Assembly (NCBI GenBank): GCA_040226215.1
Contig: JAVKFF010000144.1
Span: 1 to 64,000, forward strand
Length of the DNA: 64,000 nucleotides
Direction: 5' to 3'
From: JAVKFF01 sp040226215
Lineage (GTDB): Bacteria; Pseudomonadota; Alphaproteobacteria; DSM-16000; Inquilinaceae
Shown here: piece by piece, positions 50,251 to 59,235 of the stretch
How positions within the stretch are numbered: the stretch's first letter is position 1
Layout of the letters: each line of letters starts with the position of its first letter
Translations under genes and position numbers: made by a program
The notes under the pieces: model-generated
What the model saw: only the letters and a program-made list of their open reading frames with translations
Told to the model about the DNA's origin: nothing
The model's database searches: none

Positions 50251-52749
50251 ATGGACGACCCGCTGAGCCGCGACGCGCCGGCGCCGGGGCTGCTGCCGCC
50301 GAATTTCGCCGGCTGGTTCGCCCATCGCGGCTGGCGTCTGCGCGCCCATCAGGCAGCGATGGTCGAGGCCGCTGGCGGGGGCGAGAACGCGTTGCTGATC
50401 GCGCCGACCGGCGGCGGCAAGACACTGGCCGGCTTCCTGCCTTCCCTGATCGAGCTCTCCGAGCGGCCCCGCCCGGGCCTGCACACGCTCTACATTTCGC
50501 CCTTGAAGGCGCTGGCGGTCGACATCCATCGCAACCTGGAACAGCCCATCGCCGAGCTGCGCCTGCCGATCCGCCACGAGACGCGCACCGGCGATACGCC
50601 GCAGGCCAAGCGCGAGCGCCAGCGCAAGAACCCGCCCAACATGCTGATGACCACGCCGGAGAGCCTGGCCCTGCTGCTCTCCTATCCAGACGCGACGCGC
50701 ATCTTCGGCGGGCTGGCGACCGTCATCGTCGACGAGCTTCACGCGCTTGCCGGCACCAAGCGCGGCGACCTGCTGGCGCTCGGCCTGGCCCGGCTCTCCC
50801 TGGTCGCCCCGGCGCATCGCCGCGTCGGCCTGTCGGCCACCGTCGCCCATCCCGACGCCCTGGTCGCCTGGTTGTCGAAACAGGGCCGGGCGGAGGCCGG
50901 CGACGTCCGTCTGATCGAAGGCGGCGGCGGCGCCGAGGCATCGGTCGAGATCCTGGAGACGGCCGAGCGCCTGCCCTGGTCGGGCCATATGGGCCACCAC
51001 TCGATCGCCGAGGTCTACGAGCGGCTCTCCCGGGCCAGGACCACCATCGTCTTCGTCAACACCCGGGCCCAGGCCGAGATCATCTTCCAGGAGCTCTGGC
51101 GCATAAACGAGGCCAGCCTGCCCATCGCCCTACACCACGGCTCGCTGGCGCGCGAGCAGCGGCGCAAGGTCGAGGCGGCGATGGCGTCCGGCCAGCTGCG
51201 CGCGGTCGTGGCCACCTCCTCGCTCGACCTCGGAATCGACTGGGCCGCCGTCGACCAGGTCATCCAGGTCGGCGCGCCCAAGGGGGTCAGCCGCCTGCTG
51301 CAGCGCATCGGCCGCTCGAACCACAGGCTCGACGAGCCGAGCCGCGCGCAGCTGGTGCCCGCCAACCGCTTCGAGGGGCGGGAGTGCAGCGCCGCGCGCG
51401 ACGGCGTGCGCGAGATGACGCTGGATGGCGACCGGCCGCAGCCCGGCGGCCTCGACGTGCTGGCCCAGCACGTGCTCGGCATGGCCTGCAGCGGACCCTT
51501 CGCCGCCGATGACCTCCATGCCGAAGTCAGGCGGGCGGCCCCCTATGCCGACCTCGCCCGCAAGGATTTCGACGACGTGCTCGACTTCGTGGCGACCGGC
51601 GGCTACGCGCTGGGCAGCTACGACAAGTTCCGCCATCTCCGGCGCGAGGAAGACGGCCGCTACGTCGCTGCCGGGCCACGCGTCGCCCAGCTCTACCGCA
51701 TGAATGTCGGCACCATCGTGGAGGCGGAGGTCTACAAGGTGCGGCTGGGCCGCGGCCGGATCCTCGGCGAGATCGAGGAATACTTCGTCAATTCCCTCAC
51801 ACCAGGCGACACCTTCATCTTCTCAGGCCAGCTGCTGACCTTCCAGCGGCTGGAGGAGACGACCTGCGTGGTCAGCCGCGGCGGCAATGGCGGCGAACCG
51901 AGGGTCCCGGCCTATGGCGGCGGGCGTCTGCCGCTCACCACCCATCTCGCCGACCGGGTGCGCGCGCTGCTCGCCGATCCCGATGCCTGGGCCCGTTTCC
52001 CGGGCCAGGTCCGCGAATGGCTGCGCCTGCAGCGCTGGCGCTCCGTCATGCCGCGGGCCGACGGCCTGCTGGTCGAGACCTTCCCGCGCGGCAACAAGCA
52101 TTTCCTCGTCGCCTACTGCTTCGAGGGCCGCAACGCCCACCAGACGCTGGGCATGCTGCTGACCAGGCGCATGGAACGCGCCGGCCTGCGCCCGCTGGGC
52201 TTCGTCGCCACCGACTACGTCATCGCCACCTGGAGCCTGAACGAGCCCACGGACATCGACGATCTGTTCGCCGAGGACATGCTGGGAGACGACCTGGAGG
52301 AGTGGATGGACGAGAGCTCCCTGCTGCGCCGCACCTTCCGCAACGTCGCCATCATCGCCGGCCTGATCGAGCGGCGCCATCCGGGGCTGGAGAAATCGGG
52401 TCGCCAGGTGACCTTCTCCGCCGACCTGATCTACGACGTGCTGCGCCGGCACGAACCCGACCACGTGCTCCTGCGCGCCACCCGCCTCGACGCCGCCAAG
52501 GGGCTGACCGATATCGGCCGCCTCGCCGGCATGCTGGCCCGCGTCAAGGGCCGCATCACCCACCGCCGGCTCGACCGGGTGTCACCGCTCGCCGTGCCGA
52601 TCCTGCTGGAGGTCGGGCGGGAGCAGGTGCGTGGCGATGCCCATGACGCGCTGCTGGCGGAGACCGAGGACGACCTCGTCGCCGAGGCGACGGCCGGCCT
52701 GATGGACCGGCGCGGCGACCAGGCGCCGCTGCCCTGGGCGGACCTCTGA
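50251..52749 (+). CDS. Ligase-associated DNA damage response DEXH-box helicase
   Basis: An 832-residue Lhr-type SF2 helicase. Walker A APTGGGKTLAGFLPSL, DEXH box IVDELHALAGTKRGDLLALGL, motif III GLSATVAHPDAL, and in the second RecA domain FVNTRAQAEIIFQELW, SSLDLGIDWAAVDQVIQVGAP and QRIGRSNHR. A C-terminal Lhr core (GRGRILGEIEEYFVNSLTPGDTFIFSG and onwards) is complete. This family is the helicase partner of the ligase, exonuclease and PdeM genes present elsewhere in the window. ATG 50251 follows GAGGAG; the frame is open upstream but not conserved. Confidence 0.93.
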   Translation: MDDPLSRDAPAPGLLPPNFAGWFAHRGWRLRAHQAAMVEAAGGGENALLIAPTGGGKTLAGFLPSLIELSERPRPGLHTLYISPLKALAVDIHRNLEQPIAELRLPIRHETRTGDTPQAKRERQRKNPPNMLMTTPESLALLLSYPDATRIFGGLATVIVDELHALAGTKRGDLLALGLARLSLVAPAHRRVGLSATVAHPDALVAWLSKQGRAEAGDVRLIEGGGGAEASVEILETAERLPWSGHMGHHSIAEVYERLSRARTTIVFVNTRAQAEIIFQELWRINEASLPIALHHGSLAREQRRKVEAAMASGQLRAVVATSSLDLGIDWAAVDQVIQVGAPKGVSRLLQRIGRSNHRLDEPSRAQLVPANRFEGRECSAARDGVREMTLDGDRPQPGGLDVLAQHVLGMACSGPFAADDLHAEVRRAAPYADLARKDFDDVLDFVATGGYALGSYDKFRHLRREEDGRYVAAGPRVAQLYRMNVGTIVEAEVYKVRLGRGRILGEIEEYFVNSLTPGDTFIFSGQLLTFQRLEETTCVVSRGGNGGEPRVPAYGGGRLPLTTHLADRVRALLADPDAWARFPGQVREWLRLQRWRSVMPRADGLLVETFPRGNKHFLVAYCFEGRNAHQTLGMLLTRRMERAGLRPLGFVATDYVIATWSLNEPTDIDDLFAEDMLGDDLEEWMDESSLLRRTFRNVAIIAGLIERRHPGLEKSGRQVTFSADLIYDVLRRHEPDHVLLRATRLDAAKGLTDIGRLAGMLARVKGRITHRRLDRVSPLAVPILLEVGREQVRGDAHDALLAETEDDLVAEATAGLMDRRGDQAPLPWADL

Positions 52750-52758
52750 GCGCACCTT

Positions 52759-53244
52759 TCAGTCGAGGTCCAGGCGGAATTTCAGGAAGCGGCTGCCGTC
52801 ATAGTCGACCTCGCCGACGGGGCGCGCGCCCAGCCGATCGAGCCCGCCCAGATGCCGGCGCGAGGGCGGCAGCAGGAAGGTGACGTACGGGATGCGCGCC
52901 TCTTCGCGGGCGAAGGCGAACGCCTGCCGGGTGATGCGCATGCCGAGCCCGAAGCGGTCAGGCTTCAGTACCAGCCCGTAGTCCCACTCCTCGCCCTCCT
53001 TCTGGAAGCCGCCCCAGCCGACATAGGCGCCCTCGGCCAGGATCGCCCAGTGGCCGAGGCCGTCCCGCTCCCAGCACGCCTCCTTCGCCCGCACGAAGGC
53101 GGCACAGGTCTCATGGTCCCAACCGTCCTTCGCCAGCGGCATGTGCGCGGTGACCCGGGGGTCGGACATATGCCGGATGATCTCCTCGGGCGCGATCGCC
53201 GTCAGCCGGGTGAAGGCGATCTCGGGCGCGGTCTCGTTGGTCAC
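52759..53244 (-). CDS. GNAT-family N-acetyltransferase
   Basis: RimJ/RimL-like acetyltransferase of about 161 aa: FTRLTAIAPEEIIRHMSDPRVTAHMPLAKDGWD, then WAILAEGAYVGWGGFQKEGEEWDYGLVLKPDRFGLGMRITRQAFAFA, where the RFGLGMRI segment is the CoA-pyrophosphate loop, and a final LGGLDRLGARPVGEV. The substrate (protein N-terminus, antibiotic or small amine) is unknown. The start is uncertain: GTG 53244 gives a family-like N-terminus; another GTG at 53334 extends the frame by 30 poorly plausible residues. It ends 9 bp from the helicase stop (convergent). Confidence 0.78.
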   Translation of the reverse strand: MTNETAPEIAFTRLTAIAPEEIIRHMSDPRVTAHMPLAKDGWDHETCAAFVRAKEACWERDGLGHWAILAEGAYVGWGGFQKEGEEWDYGLVLKPDRFGLGMRITRQAFAFAREEARIPYVTFLLPPSRRHLGGLDRLGARPVGEVDYDGSRFLKFRLDLD

Positions 53245-53395
53245 GGTCGTGGTGGTCCGGGATGGGTTCAGCGCGGATGATCGGCGCCGCGTACCACCAT
53301 GGTCGCATTCCCGATAGACTTGAATGCGTTGCACGGCGGACCATCAGACGCATCCACGCAATGGACGCGTCCCGCGATCCTGCGCTCGCCGCACC

Positions 53396-54085
53396 TCAGT
53401 CCGCCGGCTCCAGGAACCGCTTGGGCATCGCCTCGCGATAGGGGAAGTTCACGAAGTGGGGCCGCGCCTCACGGAGCGTGCGGGCGACGGAGGGTCGCGC
53501 CAGCAGCCGCTCGAAATAGGCGTCGATCGCCGGGTGGCTGTCCGCGAAGGGTTCGACGATGCCGGCGTAGAACAGCGCCGGCGCGGCGGCGCAGTCGGCC
53601 ATGCTGAAATCCTCGCCGACGATCCATTCGCCGGCTTCGGCCAACCGCCGGTCGAGCGTGTCGTAGGCCGTGCACAGCCCGTCCCGCGCCTCGGCCACGC
53701 CGTGCGGATCCGCCGCCCCTTCCGGCCGCAGCCGGTCGACCACGATCTTCTGCATCGGCACCTGGACATAGGCGTCGAAGAACCGGTCCCACAGGCGAAC
53801 CTCCAGGCGGGCATCCGGCTCGGCCGGCAACAGCGGCACCGGTCCCGGATGGTGCCGCGCCAGGTATTCGATGATCACGCTGGTCTCCGGCACCGTCCGG
53901 TCGCGCGCGTCGTCGCGCAGGACGGGGATCTTGCCGACCGGCCACAACTCGAGGAAGCGGGCGCTGTCGCCGGGATCGGCAAAGTCGACGACCCGCGCCT
54001 CGAACGGCGTGTCGTTCTCGTAGAGTGCGATCAGCACCTTGTGACAGAAGGACGCGAGCGGATGATAGTGCAGTGCGAGGCTCAT
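53396..54085 (-). CDS. Glutathione S-transferase family protein
   Basis: 229 aa. The N-terminal thioredoxin-like half has LHYHPLASFCHKVLIALYENDTPFEARVVDF, with Ser/Cys candidates for glutathione activation, WPVGKIPVLRDD (cis-Pro) and VPETSVIIEYLARHH (glutathione gamma-Glu site). The helical half includes LDRRLAEAGEWIVGEDFSMADCAAAPALFYAG, the conserved N-capping box. Likely a cytosolic detoxification or redox enzyme. ATG 54085. It is divergent from the cupin gene. Confidence 0.9.
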   Translation of the reverse strand: MSLALHYHPLASFCHKVLIALYENDTPFEARVVDFADPGDSARFLELWPVGKIPVLRDDARDRTVPETSVIIEYLARHHPGPVPLLPAEPDARLEVRLWDRFFDAYVQVPMQKIVVDRLRPEGAADPHGVAEARDGLCTAYDTLDRRLAEAGEWIVGEDFSMADCAAAPALFYAGIVEPFADSHPAIDAYFERLLARPSVARTLREARPHFVNFPYREAMPKRFLEPAD

Positions 54086-54205
54086 CGCGAAGACGGCTCC
54101 CTGCCCCACGGCCGGCGTCTCTCCCGACCGGAGGCGTCGAAGGACTTTGGGCTCGGACTATGTTCATGTTATGTTCGTGCCCTGTCAAGCGAAGGAACGC
54201 GCATC

Positions 54206-54709
54206 ATGACCGACGACGCACGCCCGACCGGCCGCGAGCCCGAGAATCGGCCCATCGCCGCGGCGGAGATCCCCTGGGAGGAGTTCCGCCATGGCAGCCG
54301 CTACGCCTTGCGCTATCGCCACCTCTCCGCCGCCACGCCGGGGCAGCCCTACCGGGTCGGCGTGGCGGTGGAGGAACTGCCGCCGGGCAAGCAGAGCTGC
54401 CCCGCCCACTATCACACGGCGGAGGAGGAGCATGTCTATGTGCTCACCGGCGCGCTCACCGTTCGGCTCGGCCGCCGGCGCATCGTGATGAGCGAGGGCG
54501 ACTATGTCCGTTTCCCGGCCGGTTCGGCGGAGGAGCATTGCCTGATCAACCACACCGACCGGGCCTGCACCTACCTGGTGATCGGCGAGCGCAACGTCGA
54601 CGATGTCCGCGTCTACCCCGAGTCCAACAAGGTGATGATCGCCCGCACCCGGGAGATCTTCGACCGAGGCACGACGCGCGACTATTGGGATGGCGAGACC
54701 GTGGACTGA
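54206..54709 (+). CDS. Cupin-domain protein
   Basis: A 167-residue single cupin. Motif 1 is CPAHYHTAEEEHVYVLTGALTVRLG (two His, Glu and a potential metal site), motif 2 is GDYVRFPAGSAEEHCLINH (final His). N- and C-terminal extensions (IPWEEFRHGSRYALRYRHL; VMIARTREIFDRGTTRDYWDG) are like uncharacterised dioxygenase-like cupins. ATG 54206 has AAGGA upstream. The enzymatic role is unknown. A separate unit between GST and pdeM. Confidence 0.85.
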   Translation: MTDDARPTGREPENRPIAAAEIPWEEFRHGSRYALRYRHLSAATPGQPYRVGVAVEELPPGKQSCPAHYHTAEEEHVYVLTGALTVRLGRRRIVMSEGDYVRFPAGSAEEHCLINHTDRACTYLVIGERNVDDVRVYPESNKVMIARTREIFDRGTTRDYWDGETVD

Positions 54710-54823
54710 CGCCCGACGCCTGGTCGGCGCTTGCCGGACGGCGGCCGTCATGCGCTATGGTGCCGATCCCACATCCGGCAGAATCGCCCGACCACGACCG
54801 ACCACGCACAACGGCAAGACCGC

Positions 54824-55531
54824 ATGGATCACCAGCTTTCCTTCTTCGGCCAGACGCTGATCCTGCACCATAGCGGCGCGGCCTATCTGCCGGCGCAAGG
54901 CGTGCTCCTCGTCGCCGATCTGCATCTGGAGAAGGGCAGCGCCTTCGCCGCGAAGGGACGCCACCTGCCGCCCTACGATACCGGCCACACGCTGGCGCGG
55001 CTCGCCGCCGTCATCCGGCATTTCTCGCCCCGGCTGATCGTCTGCCTCGGCGATTCCTTCCACGACGGCGCGGCGCCGTCGCGCATGTCGCCCGGCGACC
55101 GTGCTCGCCTCGCCGCCCTGCAGGCCGGCTGCCGCTGGATCTGGGTCGCCGGCAACCATGACCCGGACCCGGCCGGGGAAATCGGCGGCGAGCGTCGGCC
55201 CGATCTGACGCTGGACGGCATCGTCCTGCGCCACGAGGCCCAGGCCGGCGCCGAGGCCGAGATTTCCGGCCACTACCACCCCAAGGCCGTGATCCAGTCC
55301 CGGGTGCGGCGGATCGGCGGCCGCTGCTTCGCCGGCGACGGCAACCGGCTGATCCTGCCTGCCTTCGGGGCTTATGCCGGTGGCTTGAACGTGCTGTCGC
55401 CGGCCTATCGCCGCCTGCTCGCGCGTCCCTGTCTGGTTCACCTCATCGGACGAGACCGGCTCTACCGCTTTCCCGACAGCGCGCTGCTGCCCGACGCAAG
55501 GGAGGACCGGCCTTTCGCCGCGGCGGGCTGA
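54824..55531 (+). CDS. pdeM: Ligase-associated DNA damage response endonuclease PdeM
   Basis: Calcineurin-like metallophosphoesterase, 235 aa: metal motifs LVADLHLEKGSAF, CLGDSFHDG, WVAGNHDPDP and ISGHYHPKAV are all present in order. The match to PdeM-type proteins (with the C-terminal CFAGDGNRLILPAFGAYAGGLN) is clear. In many proteobacteria pdeM sits next to the Lhr-type helicase; here GNAT, GST and cupin genes separate them by 2.1 kb. ATG 54824 has no strong ribosome binding site. It probably nicks or processes damaged DNA together with ligase and exonuclease. Confidence 0.93.
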   Translation: MDHQLSFFGQTLILHHSGAAYLPAQGVLLVADLHLEKGSAFAAKGRHLPPYDTGHTLARLAAVIRHFSPRLIVCLGDSFHDGAAPSRMSPGDRARLAALQAGCRWIWVAGNHDPDPAGEIGGERRPDLTLDGIVLRHEAQAGAEAEISGHYHPKAVIQSRVRRIGGRCFAGDGNRLILPAFGAYAGGLNVLSPAYRRLLARPCLVHLIGRDRLYRFPDSALLPDAREDRPFAAAG

Positions 55532-55554
55532 GGCCGGTGCCGGCGTGCGGACAT

Positions 55555-55583
55555 GGAAAGGGCCGGCGGCGAACCGCCGGCCC
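55555..55583 (-). terminator. Terminator of the fasciclin gene
   Basis: GGGCCGGCGG (55560-55569) / CCGCCGGCCC (55574-55583), a 10-bp perfect stem with a tetraloop that reads TTCG on the minus strand, followed there by TTTCC. It lies 28 bp past the fasciclin stop and can also insulate convergent pdeM. Confidence 0.75.
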
Positions 55584-55611
55584 CCCCTCGCGCCATCGCG
55601 CGATACACGGC

Positions 55612-56097
55612 CTACTCCATGTCGGGCATGATCACCTGGTCGATGACGTGGATCACGCCGTTGTCGGCCATGATGTCCGCGGCGACCACGGTGGCGCCGT
55701 CCACCATCACGCCGTCGCCGGTGCCGTCGACCTCGATGGTGTCGCCCTGCACGCTGGTCAGCTCGACTTCCGCGCCCGCGGCGTCGGCCGCCATCACGGT
55801 GCCCGGCACCACGTGATAGGTCAGGATCGCCACCAGCTGGTCACGGTTCTCGGGCTGCAGAAGGGTCTCGACCGTGCCTTCGGGCAAGGCTGCAAACGCT
55901 TCGTCGGTCGGCGCGAAGACGGTGAACGGGCCCTCGCCGCGCAGCGTCTCGACCAGGCCGGCCGCCTCGACAGCGGCGACGAGCGTGGAGAACTGTCCCG
56001 CCTCGACCGCGGTGTCGACGATGTCGGCGGCACCGGCGCTACCGGCGGTCAGGGCGAAGGGGGCGGCGATCAGGGCAATCTTCGAAAACGACTTCAT
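55612..56097 (-). CDS. Secreted fasciclin-domain protein
   Basis: 161 aa. Signal peptide MKSFSKIALIAAPFALTAGSAGA, then one FAS1 domain: DIVDTAVEAGQFSTLVAAVEAAGLVETL, the H1 motif FTVFAPTDEAFAALPEGTVETLL, LVAILTYHVVPGTVMAAD and a final VIHVIDQVIMPDM (YH and H2 motifs). FAS1 proteins mediate adhesion or bind small lipophilic molecules. In alphaproteobacteria they often lie in photo-oxidative stress gene sets, as here, divergent from a photolyase operon. ATG 56097 follows GGAGATG. Own terminator. Confidence 0.93.
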   Translation of the reverse strand: MKSFSKIALIAAPFALTAGSAGAADIVDTAVEAGQFSTLVAAVEAAGLVETLRGEGPFTVFAPTDEAFAALPEGTVETLLQPENRDQLVAILTYHVVPGTVMAADAAGAEVELTSVQGDTIEVDGTGDGVMVDGATVVAADIMADNGVIHVIDQVIMPDME

Positions 56098-56157
56098 CGG
56101 TCATCTCCAGTTCCAGAGGGGTTGGATCGTACGGCGTTCGACGCCGCGATCGACAGC

Positions 56158-56183
56158 GGAACTAGAGATCGGCTCGAACTGTT
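56158..56183 (+). promoter_or_regulatory. EcfG-like promoter upstream of the photolyase operon
   Basis: GGAAC (56158-56162), 18 bp, GTT (56181-56183), pointing to phrB. It has the same spacing as the EcfG-like box before the PRC-barrel gene. Leader would be ~175 nt, so this is tentative. Confidence 0.35.
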
Positions 56184-56196
56184 CAAGCGCTTGAAC
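56181..56196. promoter_or_regulatory. Perfect 16-bp palindrome GTTCAAGCGCTTGAAC
   Basis: Two perfect 8-bp arms with no spacer, 84 bp upstream of the fasciclin ATG on its transcription side and within the shared divergent region. Adjacent to an AT-rich run (TAATAATTTTTT). Likely a dimeric regulator site; no candidate regulator is encoded nearby. Confidence 0.5.
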
Positions 56197-56221
56197 CGAA
56201 TAATAATTTTTTCTCTACTTG

Positions 56222-56249
56222 TGATCCGGCAGGCCGCTCGGATCGTAAT
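56222..56249 (+). promoter_or_regulatory. RpoE/ChrR-type (ECF11-like) promoter before phrB
   Basis: TGATCC (56222-56227) followed by GG, and CGTAA (56244-56248) after 16 bp. It matches the TGATCC-type -35 of the singlet-oxygen sigma factor of Rhodobacter (from memory) and a second copy at 61319 with identical spacing. About 118 bp before the phrB ATG. Confidence 0.6.
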
Positions 56250-56366
56250 AGGGAGAATGACGGATCGGAACACGAAAAGCCGCAATCTATGCTCATGATC
56301 GCCTCCACTACCTAAGTAATAGTCCGATCATTACTGGCCAAATCCGGGGTTTCACCGCAGCAGACA

Positions 56367-57824
56367 ATGACCGACTCATCCCGCGCCATCGTCTGGTTCC
56401 GCCACGATCTGCGCCTTTCCGACAACCCGGCCTTGGCGCACGCCGCGCGCCATCACGACCAGGTGCTCGCCCTCTACTGCCTGGACGAGGAGAGCGCCGG
56501 CGCCTGGACGCCCGGCGGGGCGAGCCGCTGGTGGCTGCACCACAGCCTGGCCGCGCTCGCCGCGACGCTGGACGAGAAGGGCGTGCCGCTCGTGCTCCGG
56601 CGTGGCCCGGCGGAACGGGTCGTTCCCGAACTCGCCGAACAGGAGGCGGTGGCGGCGGTCTACTGGAACCGGCGCTACTACGCCTGGGGGGTGGCGGCGG
56701 ACAAGGCCATCAAGCGCATGTTGGGCGAGACCGGCATCACCGCGGAAAGTTTCAACGGGACGCTGCTGCGCGAACCCTGGGAGACCAGGACTGGCCACGG
56801 CGCGCCCTACCGGGTCTACACGCCCTTCTGGCGAGCCTACCAGGCGGCCGGCACCCCGGCGGAACCGCAGCGCCGCCCGGCCAGGGTTACGGGGCTTGTT
56901 CGGCCGCCTGCTTCCGACCGGCTGGCGGACTGGGGCCTGCTGCCGACCGGACCGGACTGGGCGGGCGGTCTGCGTGCGGCCTGGACACCGGGCGAGGACG
57001 CCGCGAGACGGCGGCTCCACGCCTTCCTCGACGACCGGATCGGGACCTACGCCCGCGACCGCAACCGGCCGGATATCGACGCCACCAGCTTCCTCTCCCC
57101 GCACCTCCATTTCGGCGAGATCGGCCCACGCCAGATCTGGCACGCCGTGCTGGCGCACGAGCAGGCCCATGGCGGCCGGTCGAAGGGCAGCGAGACCTTC
57201 CTGAAGGAGCTGGTCTGGCGGGAATTCTCCCACAACCTGCTGTTCTACTTCCCCGGGATCTTCGAGGCGCCTATCGACCGGCGCTTCGAGGACTTTCCCT
57301 GGCGCCAGGACGCGGACGCGCTCAAGGCCTGGCAGCGCGGGCGAACCGGCTATCCCGTCGTCGACGCCGGCATGCGCCAGCTCTGGGAGACCGGCTGGAT
57401 GCACAACCGCGTCCGCATGGTGGTGGCCAGCTTCCTCGTGAAGCACCTGCTGCTGCCCTGGCAGCGGGGCGAGGCCTGGTTCTGGGACACGCTGGTCGAT
57501 GCCGACCACGCCAACAACGCGTCCAGTTGGCAATGGGTGGCCGGCTGCGGGGCCGACGCCGCACCCTTTTTCCGCATCTTCAATCCGATGACGCAGGGTG
57601 AAAAGTTCGATCCGGACGGCGCCTATGTTCGTAAATGGGTTCCGGAACTGAAGGAACTGCCGACCAAATGGATCCACGCGCCGTGGACTGCGACGCCGCA
57701 GACGCTCGAGGAGGCGGGAATACGCCTCGGCGAGACCTATCCCCACCCCATCGTCGACCACGCCGCGGCCCGGGCCCGCGCGCTGGACGCCTTCGATCGG
57801 ATCAAGCGCGGCGCGTCCGGCTGA
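56367..57824 (+). CDS. phrB: Deoxyribodipyrimidine photolyase (class I CPD)
   Basis: Photolyase of 485 aa that uses FADH and light to split pyrimidine dimers. The antenna domain starts AIVWFRHDLRLSDNPAL. The FAD domain shows SFLSPHLHFGEIGPRQIW, KELVWREFSHNLLFYFP, WRQDADALKAWQRGRTGYPVVDAGMRQLWETGWMHNRVRM (split here for the conserved W/N residues), LVDADHANNASSWQWVAG and FRIFNPMTQGEKFDPDGAYVRKWVPEL. These identify a class I enzyme. ATG 56367. It heads a plus-strand operon with an FAD oxidoreductase, DUF1365, Cfa-type methyltransferase and DUF3833 protein, the set induced by singlet oxygen in Rhodobacter. Confidence 0.96.
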   Translation: MTDSSRAIVWFRHDLRLSDNPALAHAARHHDQVLALYCLDEESAGAWTPGGASRWWLHHSLAALAATLDEKGVPLVLRRGPAERVVPELAEQEAVAAVYWNRRYYAWGVAADKAIKRMLGETGITAESFNGTLLREPWETRTGHGAPYRVYTPFWRAYQAAGTPAEPQRRPARVTGLVRPPASDRLADWGLLPTGPDWAGGLRAAWTPGEDAARRRLHAFLDDRIGTYARDRNRPDIDATSFLSPHLHFGEIGPRQIWHAVLAHEQAHGGRSKGSETFLKELVWREFSHNLLFYFPGIFEAPIDRRFEDFPWRQDADALKAWQRGRTGYPVVDAGMRQLWETGWMHNRVRMVVASFLVKHLLLPWQRGEAWFWDTLVDADHANNASSWQWVAGCGADAAPFFRIFNPMTQGEKFDPDGAYVRKWVPELKELPTKWIHAPWTATPQTLEEAGIRLGETYPHPIVDHAAARARALDAFDRIKRGASG

Positions 57825-57888
57825 CGCAGTCTTCCTCGACATATCCACGCCTGCCCGCCTCGGGCACCGCTCCGACCAGGAACGCCGC

Positions 57889-59235
57889 ATGAGGATCGCC
57901 ATCATCGGCAGCGGCGTCAGCGGCCTCGGCGCCGCCTGGCTGCTCGACCCGCATCACCGGGTGACCATCTATGAAGCCGCGGGCCGGCTCGGCGGCCATG
58001 CCAACACGATCATGGCGCCGCTCGGCCCCGACGGGCCTGCGGTACCGGTCGATACCGGCTTCATCGTCTACAACGAGCACACCTATCCCAACCTGACGGC
58101 GCTGTTCCGGACGCTGGACGTGCCGAGCACGGCAACCGCGATGTCCTTCGCCGTCTCCAGCCGCGATGGCCGGCTGGAATATGCCGGCAGCAGCGCGCTG
58201 CACCTCTACGCCCAGCCGCGCAACCTGTTCCGCGCCGCCCACCATCGCATGGTGCGCGACATCCTGCGCTTCTTCCGCGAGGCGCCGGCCCTGCTCGACG
58301 AGGAGACCGAAGGGCACGGACCGACACTCGGCGCCTGGCTCGCCGCCAACGGCTACAGCGAGGCCTTCATCTTCGACCACCTGCTGCCCATGGGCGCCGC
58401 CATCTGGTCCAGCACGGTGGCCGAGATGATGCGCTTCCCCGCTCGGTCCTTCGTCGCCTTCTTCCGCAATCACGGCCTGCTCAGCGTACGCGACCGACCG
58501 CAGTGGCGCTCGGTCGCCGGCGGCAGCCGCACCTATGTCGAGCGCATCCGCAAGAATCTGCGCGGCGAGGTGAGGACCGATTCGGCGGCCGTCTCGGTGC
58601 GGCGCCTGCCGACCGGTGTGGCCGTCACCGACCGGCATGGCGAGACGGAGGTCTTCGACGAGGTGATCCTCGCCTGCCACGCCGACCAGGCGCTGGCTCT
58701 CCTGGACGACCGGGACGAGCTGGAGCACCGGCATCTCTCCGCCTTCCGCTACGAGCCCAACAAGGCGGTCCTGCACAGCGACACCAGCCTGATGCCAAGA
58801 CGGCGGCGCGTCTGGTCGGCCTGGAACTATCTCTCGCGCGGGGTAACGCAGAACGACGCCCGGCTGTGCGTCAGCTACTGGATGAACCGCCTGCAGGCCC
58901 TGCGCTGCAGGCGACCCTTCTTCGTCACGGTCAACCCGGTGCATACGCCGGCACCGGACACGGTCGTCGCGGCCTTCGACTACGCCCACCCGCAGTTCGA
59001 CCAGGCCGCGGTCGATGCCCAGGCGTCGCTCGGCGAGCTGCAGGGCCGACGGCATACCTGGTTCTGCGGCAGCTATTTCGGCTACGGTTTCCACGAGGAC
59101 GGCCTCGCCTCGGGCCTCGCCGTCGCGGAGGCGCTTGGCGCCCGGCGACCCTGGTCGATCACCGAGTCGAGCCCGGCCTATGCCAATGCCATGCCGCGCC
59201 TGCCCGCCGGCATGATCCTGGAGGCCGCGGAATGA
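57889..59235 (+). CDS. FAD/NAD(P)-dependent oxidoreductase (COG2907-type)
   Basis: 448 aa. The N-terminal dinucleotide motif is IAIIGSGVSGLGAAWLL and is followed by YEAAGRLGGHANTIM, the typical start of amine-oxidase/desaturase-like flavoproteins of COG2907. VDTGFIVYNEHTYPNL, YSEAFIFDHLLPMGAAIWSS and a C-terminal GSYFGYGFHEDGLASGL complete the pattern. In related operons this enzyme, with DUF1365 and Cfa-like proteins, is implicated in modified (methylated, unsaturated or furan) fatty acids made in response to singlet oxygen. That role is inferred here. ATG 57889 follows AGGAA; 64 bp after phrB. Confidence 0.9.
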   Translation: MRIAIIGSGVSGLGAAWLLDPHHRVTIYEAAGRLGGHANTIMAPLGPDGPAVPVDTGFIVYNEHTYPNLTALFRTLDVPSTATAMSFAVSSRDGRLEYAGSSALHLYAQPRNLFRAAHHRMVRDILRFFREAPALLDEETEGHGPTLGAWLAANGYSEAFIFDHLLPMGAAIWSSTVAEMMRFPARSFVAFFRNHGLLSVRDRPQWRSVAGGSRTYVERIRKNLRGEVRTDSAAVSVRRLPTGVAVTDRHGETEVFDEVILACHADQALALLDDRDELEHRHLSAFRYEPNKAVLHSDTSLMPRRRRVWSAWNYLSRGVTQNDARLCVSYWMNRLQALRCRRPFFVTVNPVHTPAPDTVVAAFDYAHPQFDQAAVDAQASLGELQGRRHTWFCGSYFGYGFHEDGLASGLAVAEALGARRPWSITESSPAYANAMPRLPAGMILEAAE

